Shown: in pieces, positions 59,105 through 64,000 of the stretch
Position numbering within the stretch: the stretch's first letter is position 1
Layout of the letters: each line of letters begins with the position of its first letter
Source: Streptomyces sp. NBC_01214
GTDB taxonomy: Bacteria > Actinomycetota > Actinomycetes > Streptomycetales > Streptomycetaceae
Length of the DNA stretch: 64,000 bases
Direction of reading: 5' to 3'
Assembly: GCF_026340975.1 (NCBI RefSeq)
Contig: NZ_JAPEOS010000001.1
Coordinates: 186,001-250,000 of the forward strand
Translations under genes and position numbers: made by a program
The notes under the pieces: generated by a model
Database searches by the model: none
What the model was told of the DNA's origin: nothing
Seen by the model: only the letters and a program-made list of their open reading frames with translations

Positions 59105-60744
59105 AGGGCTCCTTGCAGGGGTGCGGGGGCGGTGAGGTCGAGGCGGGCGCCGCGCCAGCGGTCGAGCAGCCGCCGGTCGTGGCTGACGACGACCAGGGCC
59201 CCCGGGTAGTGGTCGAGGGCGGATTCCAGGTCCTCCGCCAGCGCGAGCGACAGGTGGTTCGTCGGCTCGTCGAGCAGCAGTACGTCGGCCGGCTGCGCCA
59301 CCAGGCGGGCCAGCGCGAGCCGTTGGCGTTGCCCGGTGGAGAGCTTCCCGACGGGGGTGTCGAGCCGGTCGGCCGCGAACAACCCGACGGAGAGCAGGCG
59401 TTCGGTGCCCTCGGGGCCGAAGACCTCGCGGGCGGTGCGGTGCGCCGGGCCCGGATCGGGCTGCTGCGGCAGGTAGCCCGTGCGGCCCCGGCGGGTGATC
59501 AGGCCGCTGTCGGGGGCGAGTGCACCGGCGAGGACGCGGAGCAGGGTGCTCTTGCCGGCCCCGTTCGGTCCGGTGACCAGGAGCCGGTCGCCCGCCGCGA
59601 GGGCGAGGTCGAGCGGGTGCAGGCGGCCGTGGACGGCGATGCCGCGGGCGTCGAGCACCGGGCCGGGCGCGGTCCCTGCCGTCCGCAGCACGGCGGTGAA
59701 CCGCAGCGGTGCTGCGGGAGCCGGGACCGGCTCGGCCAGCAGACGGCGCAACCGTTCCTGCGCGCCTCGGACCCGGCTGGCCAGGGACTGCTGGACGCGT
59801 CCGGCGGCCCGGTCGTACGCCATCTTGTTGCCGTCCTTCATGGCCCGCCCCGGTGCCACGCGCCGTGCGGTGGTGGCGGCGGTCTCGCGCAGCCGCTCGG
59901 TCTCGGCGCGCCACTCCTCGTGGGCCTGGGCGCGGCGGGCGCGTTCGGCGGCCTTCTCCGCGAGGTAGCCGGCGTAGCCGCCGCCGTAGCGGGTGAGCGT
60001 GCGGGTGTCGGCGTCGACCTCGACGAGGGTGGTGGTCACGCGGTCGAGGAAGGTCCGGTCGTGGGAGACGGCGACGGTGGTGCCGGCCCGGCCCCGCAGG
60101 TGCTCCTCCAGCCAGGTCAGGGCCGTGTCGTCGAGGTGGTTGGTGGGTTCGTCGAGCAGCAGGACTTCGGGGGAGGCCGCCAGCAGGGCGGCCAGGCGCA
60201 GCCGGACCTGCTCACCGCCGGAGAGCCCTCCGACGGGGCGGTCGCGGTCCAGTGCGACCAGGCCCAGGCCGTGCAGGGAGCGTTCCAGTCGGGCGTCGGC
60301 GTCGTAGCCGCCGCGCAGTTCGAAGGCGGTGAGGAGGTCGCCGTACTCCGGCAGGCCGCTCTCGTCGCCTTCGGTCATGGCCCGTTCCAGTTCGCGCATC
60401 CGGGCCTCGATGGTGCGCAGGTCCGCGAGGCCGCGGTCGATGACGTCCTGGACGGTGAGGTGGCCGGGGAGGTGTTCCTCCTGGGCCAGGTGGCCGATGG
60501 CGCCGGCGGCGCGGACGGTGACGGTGCCCTGGTCAGGGGTTTCGAGGCCGGCCAGGAGGCGGAGCAGCGTGGACTTGCCCGAGCCGTTCTCGCCGATGAT
60601 CCCGGTGCGTTCGCCGGGTAAGAGGGAGCAGGTGACGGCGTCGAGGACGAGGCGGCCGTCATAGGACTTGGTGACGGTGCGGAGGGTGAGCTGGGTGAGG
60701 CAGGTGGGTCGAGTGGGTCGGGTGGTTCCGGTCGTGGGGTGCGT
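59101..60744 (-). CDS. ABC-F ATPase, probable ribosome-protection type, with apparent ACG start
   Basis: 547 residues from the proposed start. Two ATP-binding domains without membrane segments: Walker A G-E-N-G-S-G-K-S-T and signature L-S-G-G-E-Q in the first, G-P-N-G-A-G-K-S-T and L-S-T-G-Q-R-Q in the second, both with L-L-L-D-E-P-T-N-H-L. The linker between them is that of ABC-F proteins. Upstream of the first Walker A the frame holds no ATG, GTG, TTG or CTG; an ACG at 60744 sits 5 nt after AGGGAG. Codon 42 is TTA (60619-60621), read by bldA tRNA. It probably protects ribosomes from an antibiotic, together with the coupled Vgb-like gene. Confidence 0.82.
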   Translation of the reverse strand, partial: THPTTGTTRPTRPTCLTQLTLRTVTKSYDGRLVLDAVTCSLLPGERTGIIGENGSGKSTLLRLLAGLETPDQGTVTVRAAGAIGHLAQEEHLPGHLTVQDVIDRGLADLRTIEARMRELERAMTEGDESGLPEYGDLLTAFELRGGYDADARLERSLHGLGLVALDRDRPVGGLSGGEQVRLRLAALLAASPEVLLLDEPTNHLDDTALTWLEEHLRGRAGTTVAVSHDRTFLDRVTTTLVEVDADTRTLTRYGGGYAGYLAEKAAERARRAQAHEEWRAETERLRETAATTARRVAPGRAMKDGNKMAYDRAAGRVQQSLASRVRGAQERLRRLLAEPVPAPAAPLRFTAVLRTAGTAPGPVLDARGIAVHGRLHPLDLALAAGDRLLVTGPNGAGKSTLLRVLAGALAPDSGLITRRGRTGYLPQQPDPGPAHRTAREVFGPEGTERLLSVGLFAADRLDTPVGKLSTGQRQRLALARLVAQPADVLLLDEPTNHLSLALAEDLESALDHYPGALVVVSHDRRLLDRWRGARLDLTAPAPLQGAL

Positions 60745-60762
60745 GAGGACTCCCTAAGGCGA

Positions 60763-60780
60763 CAACTGTTGCGTTAGAAT
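60763..60780. promoter_or_regulatory. Putative TetR operator and -10 box
   Basis: CAAC-T-GTTG (60763-60771) is a short palindrome in the 42-nt gap between the divergent ABC-F and TetR genes. TAGAAT at 60775-60780 lies 6 nt before the TetR ATG and is a good leaderless -10 box. Confidence 0.5.
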
Positions 60781-60786
60781 GTTGGC

Positions 60787-61392
60787 ATGTCATCCACCAC
60801 ACCCGCAAGTGGTTCACGTCCCGGGGGCCGCAGCGCCCGGGTCCGCGCCCAGGTCCTGGAGGCCACCGGGGCTCAACTGGTCGAGCACGGGTACGACTCG
60901 CTCACCGTCGACGCCGTGGCCGAGCGGGCCGGCGTCCACCGCACCACCGTCTACCGCCGCTGGCGGGACGTCGGCGGGCTGCTGGCCGATCTCCTGGACG
61001 CGGCGGCCGACGACGCCTGGGAGCCGGCGGACACCGGAACGTTGGAGGGCGATCTGACGGCACTGAACGAGGAGATCCTGGCCGGGGTCGCCGCCGATCC
61101 CCCGCTGACCACGGCACTGATCGCCGCGTCGTTCCGCTCGGCGCAGGCCGCGCGGGCGCTGCGGGCCTTCTGGGAGGACCGGTACGCGCGCTGCGCGGTG
61201 GTCGCGGTGCGCGCCGAGGAGCGGGGCGAACTCCCGCCGGACACCCGCGGCCGGGAGCTGCTGGTCGCGGCGACCGCACCGATGTACCACGAGCTGGTCC
61301 TGCTGGGCACGGCTCCGGACCCGCACCTCCCGGCCGCCGCGGCCCGCACCGCCGCACTGGCGGCCCGGGCCGGCGCCTTCAGCGGTCCCTAG
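60787..61392 (+). CDS. TetR-family regulator divergent from the ABC-F gene
   Basis: 201 residues. The helix-turn-helix (about 18-62) reads V-L-E-A-T-G-A-Q-L-V-E-H-G-Y-D-S-L-T-V-D-A-V-A-E-R-A-G-V-H-R-T-T-V-Y-R-R-W. The C-terminal domain is an ordinary ligand-binding bundle. It is probably leaderless. Its position makes it the likely drug-responsive repressor of the ABC-F/mini-Vgb operon. Confidence 0.88.
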   Translation: MSSTTPASGSRPGGRSARVRAQVLEATGAQLVEHGYDSLTVDAVAERAGVHRTTVYRRWRDVGGLLADLLDAAADDAWEPADTGTLEGDLTALNEEILAGVAADPPLTTALIAASFRSAQAARALRAFWEDRYARCAVVAVRAEERGELPPDTRGRELLVAATAPMYHELVLLGTAPDPHLPAAAARTAALAARAGAFSGP

Positions 61393-61486
61393 CCGGTGGG
61401 CGTGCGGGGGGGGCGACGGCCAGCACGCTGCCGAGCGTTCGCGACGCCACCGGCACCACGCGGCTCGCCGCCGCCCTCCCGTACCG

Positions 61487-62014
61487 CTACGCGTAGTCGA
61501 AGAGGGCGCTCAGGCGGGGCAGTCGGGCCGCTATCTCGTCGGTGTCGCCGAAATCGAAGTCCCAGGACGGGTCCAGGGCCGGGTAGCTGATCGTGCAGGA
61601 GTCCGCGGGCAGTTCGCGGCCGGTGCCGGCCTCGTAGGCGGTCCAGGCGATGGAGAGGGCGGACTCGTCCTCCAGCTCCAGGCCCCGCTCCGCGGCCTCG
61701 CGGACCGCGGGGTGCGCGGCCAGGGAGTCGGGGTCGGCCAGGGCCGTCTCGAAGACCTCCCGGCCCTGGGTGAGGAGCCAGCCGCGGAAGTAGTCGAAGC
61801 CGTCGTCCGAGCAGCCCCCGTTGATCACGTAGGCCGCGGCCCAGAGCGGCGCCCGGTAGGACTCCGCCAGCAGGTCCCACAGCACCTGCTGGGACGCGGC
61901 GATCTCCGTCGCCGCCCGGTCCGCGAGGAGCTCCGCCGCGCGCGGAGCCACCTCCTGCGGTTCCGCGTCGGCGCGGGCCGTCTCGATCAGCTTCCAGAAC
62001 GTCTGCTTGTCCAT
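61487..62014 (-). CDS. DUF4240 protein
   Basis: 175 residues starting M-D-K-Q-T-F-W-K-L-I-E, with F-D-Y-F-R-G-W-L-L-T-Q-G in the centre and a W-D-F-D-F-G-D acidic end, as in the DUF4240 family. Cytoplasmic, function unknown. The 94 nt between it and the convergent TetR gene hold nothing recognisable. Confidence 0.82.
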   Translation of the reverse strand: MDKQTFWKLIETARADAEPQEVAPRAAELLADRAATEIAASQQVLWDLLAESYRAPLWAAAYVINGGCSDDGFDYFRGWLLTQGREVFETALADPDSLAAHPAVREAAERGLELEDESALSIAWTAYEAGTGRELPADSCTISYPALDPSWDFDFGDTDEIAARLPRLSALFDYA

Positions 62015-62042
62015 GGGGAAAGCCTGGCAGCCGGGTCTGACA

Positions 62043-62855
62043 TCAGGCGGTGGTGCTGAGGAAGGTGTGGAGGGATCTTGTGAGCGCGCCGACGAAGGCG
62101 TCCTGCACCGGCGCCGGGACGAGGTCCAGGGACAAGTACGGGTTCAGGTCCTCCAGTTCGACCAGGAGCAGTTCGCCGGACGGCGCCCGGCAGGCGTCGA
62201 CGCGCTGGATGCCGTGGTCGAGGGTGTTCCAGTCGACGAAGGAGCGGGCGAAGGCCAGGTCCGCCCCGGTCGGGGCGTAGAGCTCCAGCTCCCAGCGCCG
62301 GTCCGGATCGGGGGCGTACAGCGCGTACTGGAAGGCGTCGTCGACGAAGTAGAAGGAGACCTCGTACGTGAAGTCGATGCGCGGCTGGATCAGCACGGCC
62401 CCGGCCGGCCCGTCCGGTGTCGCGGTGAAGGTGAGGCCGATGGAATCGGCGCCCTGCTTCGGCTTGACCGCGTACTGCGGCACCTGCGGCAGTTCCGCCA
62501 GTCGGGCGGGGTCGTCGACCGTCGGGATGACCGGGTAGCCGGCGGCCGTCAGGTCGAGGAGGTACTGCTTGCCCGCCATGTCGGCACGGCCGGTGAGCGG
62601 GTTGTAGACGCGGGCCCCGGCGGCGAGGGCGGCCGCGCGGAAGGAGTCGTAGGCCTCCTGGTAGTGCAGGACCGGCCCGCTGTTGCGGACGATCACCGCG
62701 TCGAATCCGAGCGGCAGCATGGCCTCCGCGTCCGCGGGATGGCACAGGGCCAGGTCGAATTCGGCGCGCAGCCGGGACGTGAGGAATATGTCCTCGTCGC
62801 AGTAGCGGCGGCCGCGTGCGGGGTACGCCAGGTCGGTCACGTAGAGCAGGGGCAT
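62043..62855 (-). CDS. ATP-grasp-like protein of unknown substrate
   Basis: 270 residues. The layout of an N-terminal domain (V-I-V-R-N-S-G-P), a central G-K-Q-Y-L-L-D-L and A-V-K-P-K-Q-G-A-D-S segment, and E-L-E-D-L-N-P-Y-L-S near the end matches ATP-grasp ligases such as RimK-like enzymes: the Lys in V-K-P would bind ATP and E-x-x-x-N the Mg2+. A glycine-rich loop is weak. It starts with an ATG at 62855; the DUF4240 gene follows after 28 nt, so an operon is likely. Confidence 0.65.
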   Translation of the reverse strand: MPLLYVTDLAYPARGRRYCDEDIFLTSRLRAEFDLALCHPADAEAMLPLGFDAVIVRNSGPVLHYQEAYDSFRAAALAAGARVYNPLTGRADMAGKQYLLDLTAAGYPVIPTVDDPARLAELPQVPQYAVKPKQGADSIGLTFTATPDGPAGAVLIQPRIDFTYEVSFYFVDDAFQYALYAPDPDRRWELELYAPTGADLAFARSFVDWNTLDHGIQRVDACRAPSGELLLVELEDLNPYLSLDLVPAPVQDAFVGALTRSLHTFLSTTA

Positions 62856-62887
62856 GAGGGCAACCTATCGCGGGCACTGATCAGCGC

Positions 62888-63323
62888 ATGAAATGCCTCG
62901 TACGGGACAAAATGCCGGCCATCGGGGACGACCACTGGATCGAGGACGAGGACGGCCGGCACGCGTTCCCGGTCGACGGGAAGGCGCTGCGCTTCCGGGA
63001 CACGCGGGAGGCGAAGGATCCGGACGGGCTGGTCCTGATCACCTTGCGGGACGCGATGACCCTGGAGCGCGGGGGCACCTCCCAGCAGTAGCCGGGGGGA
63101 AAGGGCGGCTCGCGGTGATCCGCCGCAAGCGGCTCTCGCTGGTGCGGGGCCACTCGAGTACGAGGGGGAGCTGCTCGCGCTGGTCTCGCGGCAGTGGTAC
63201 CGCCTGCGCGAAACGTACGCGGTGGACGTGGTCCGGGAGGACGCGGTCGCGGTGTGCGTGATCCGGTGGGCGGAGAAGGAGCCGGAGGGCGGGGTCAGTC
63301 CCCATGGTGTTCCCGGGCCGTGA
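62888..63323 (+). pseudogene. Broken LURP-one/tubby-like gene
   Basis: The first 67 codons (M-K-C-L-V-R-D-K, then G-D-D-H-W-I-E-D-E-D-G and V-D-G-K-A-L-R) match the N-terminus of LURP-one-related proteins and stop at 63089. Later pieces of the same family follow in other frames: R-L-A-V-I-R-R-K-R-L-S-L-V-R near 63110, then L-L-A-L-V-S-R-Q-W-Y-R-L-R-E-T-Y from about 63165. Relatives are about 160 residues, so frameshifts and a deletion have destroyed it. The tail overlaps the end of the opposite gene. Confidence 0.7.
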
Positions 63324-63609
63324 GCTGACCCTGGACGTAGGCGTCGGCGTCCGGTGCGTACGGGCCTCCGTGGTCGAGCAGGAGGTCGGTGATGCGCTGC
63401 CACTCCGCGGCCTCGGCGCGGACGGCGGCGTCGGCGGACTCCAGGTCGTCGCCCGCGCCCGCCAGCACGGCCTCCAGGGCGGCCTGCGCCGCGTGGTGGG
63501 TCATCCCGATGGCCCGCGCCCGGACCCGCCGGCGGGCCTCGACCTCCGCGGCGGAGGGCTCGTGCGGCTCCAGGGCGGCCTCCAGCACGGCCTCTGCGTC
63601 GTTGGTCAC
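63295..63609 (-). CDS. Small helical protein of unknown function
   Basis: 104 residues, Ala/Glu-rich and predicted all-helical (A-E-A-V-L-E-A-A-L-E-P-H-E-P, then A-E-W-Q-R-I-T-D-L-L-L-D-H-G). The start is a GTG. Its 3' end overlaps the decayed LURP-one gene. I do not recognise the family. Confidence 0.5.
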   Translation of the reverse strand: MTNDAEAVLEAALEPHEPSAAEVEARRRVRARAIGMTHHAAQAALEAVLAGAGDDLESADAAVRAEAAEWQRITDLLLDHGGPYAPDADAYVQGQLTAREHHGD

Positions 63610-63708
63610 GGCGTACCCGCCTCTTCCTCGCGTCCCCGGCGGCCGGCGCCGCCCGTCCCCCTCGTCTGCCCGGAAACCCCGGCGCCAACCGGGATTTCCG
63701 GGCCGGCG

Positions 63709-64000
63709 TCAGCGGCCCAGGCGGCGGTCCTTCAGGGCCGGGAACTGGGAGCGGGTGTCGGGGACCTTGGCCGGGTCCAGGTCCACGGTGAGGACCTCCT
63801 CGCCGGGGCCCGCCTCGGCCAGGACCTCGCCCCACGGGTCGACCACCAGGCTGTGCCCGGCCTGCTCCACGCCGGCGTGGGTGCCGGCCGTCCCGCACGC
63901 CAGGACGTAGGACTGGTCCTCCACGGCGCGCGCCCGGGCCAGCAGGGTCCAGTGCGAGCGGCGGCGGGCGGGCCAGCCCGCCGCGACGACCATCGTGGTG
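63709..64000 (-). CDS. Carbon-nitrogen hydrolase, nitrilase family (C-terminal part only)
   Basis: The last 96 codons of a gene that runs off the right edge. V-V-A-A-G-W-P, H-W-T-L-L-A-R-A-R-A-V-E-D-Q-S-Y-V-L-A-C-G-T-A-G and H-S-L-V-V-D-P-W-G-E-V are typical of the end of the nitrilase fold; the catalytic Cys and Glu lie outside the window or near its edge. Probably an omega-amidase-like enzyme; substrate not determinable from this part. Confidence 0.8.
   Translation of the reverse strand, partial: TTMVVAAGWPARRRSHWTLLARARAVEDQSYVLACGTAGTHAGVEQAGHSLVVDPWGEVLAEAGPGEEVLTVDLDPAKVPDTRSQFPALKDRRLGR

Noticed and set aside
60375..60662. Alternative minus-strand frame at the start of the ABC-F gene beginning with ATG
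   Set aside because: It runs through the first Walker A region in the wrong frame and gives Ser/Pro/Arg low complexity. The ABC-F frame with the ACG start is the one with real motifs.
61393..61486. Possible short gene between the TetR and DUF4240 genes
   Set aside because: No start with ribosome binding site and no recognisable residues; treated as an empty gap.
1..64000. CRISPR arrays, tRNA or rRNA genes, insertion sequences or phage genes
   Set aside because: No regularly spaced repeats with unique spacers, no tRNA cloverleaf or rRNA segments, and no transposase or integrase motifs were seen by eye. A tRNA-scan and a profile search would be decisive.

Overview
The window looks like origin-proximal chromosome of a Streptomyces. 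It is very GC-rich, uses GTG and TTG starts freely, and many genes appear leaderless, with a -10-like box 6-9 nt before the start codon. TTA codons are nearly absent; I noticed them in only two genes. The content is typical of the genus: aspS, a Tat-type PhoX, a SpoIIE-type phosphatase, an AfsR-like regulator, a cold-shock gene and CbtAB under a cobalamin riboswitch. A perfect ParB site (parS) and a near-perfect second one place it in the part of the chromosome close to oriC. All functional calls come from reading the sequence; no database search was run.

Layout. 1-6.2 kb: partial FAD monooxygenase, CAP-domain protein, DUF1772 protein, a TetR regulator divergent from an alpha/beta hydrolase with a 20-bp operator between them, and a glycosyltransferase carrying a TTA codon. 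6.2-7.4 kb: a VOC/AraC/VOC cluster whose last gene is decayed. 7.9-13.7 kb: a secreted copper-radical oxidase, a MarR/NmrA pair, another MarR-like gene overlapping an MFS exporter tail to tail, and that exporter's own MarR regulator. 13.8-20 kb: SHOCT membrane protein, ion channel, ClC protein, lipoprotein, BBE-type flavoenzyme with a small partner, PP2C phosphatase and a CHMI-like tautomerase. 20-29 kb: cold-shock gene with a hairpin-bearing leader, AfsR-like regulator, GNAT/PaaX pair, class III aminotransferase and uricase.

28.9-37 kb: cobalt module (degenerate phosphatase, B12 riboswitch, cbtB, cbtA), a sortase-like protein without catalytic residues, small secreted or membrane proteins, RidA and Rrf2 genes, and a FUSC transporter. 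37-45 kb: lipoprotein overlapping a histidine kinase, parS inside a 38-nt palindrome, phoX with a PHO box, a VWA protein with a repetitive linker, and aspS. 45-58.6 kb: SpoIIE-type phosphatase, AI-2E family permease, NTF2-like protein, pirin, ArsR-like regulator, SseB protein, acyl-CoA dehydrogenase with two TetR-like operators, an internally duplicated Cys/His protein, M18 aminopeptidase and a thioredoxin-NHL protein. 58.7-64 kb: an ABC-F ATPase (TTA codon, apparent ACG start) overlapping a 126-residue mini virginiamycin B lyase, divergent from a TetR regulator; then a DUF4240 protein, an ATP-grasp-like protein, a broken LURP-one gene and the end of a nitrilase-family gene.

Most of this is conserved core chromosome. 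The most unusual piece is the coupled ABC-F/mini-Vgb pair at 58.7-60.7 kb. It joins a predicted ribosome-protection ATPase with a shrunken streptogramin B lyase that keeps its catalytic residues, beside a divergent TetR gene and with a TTA codon that suggests bldA control.
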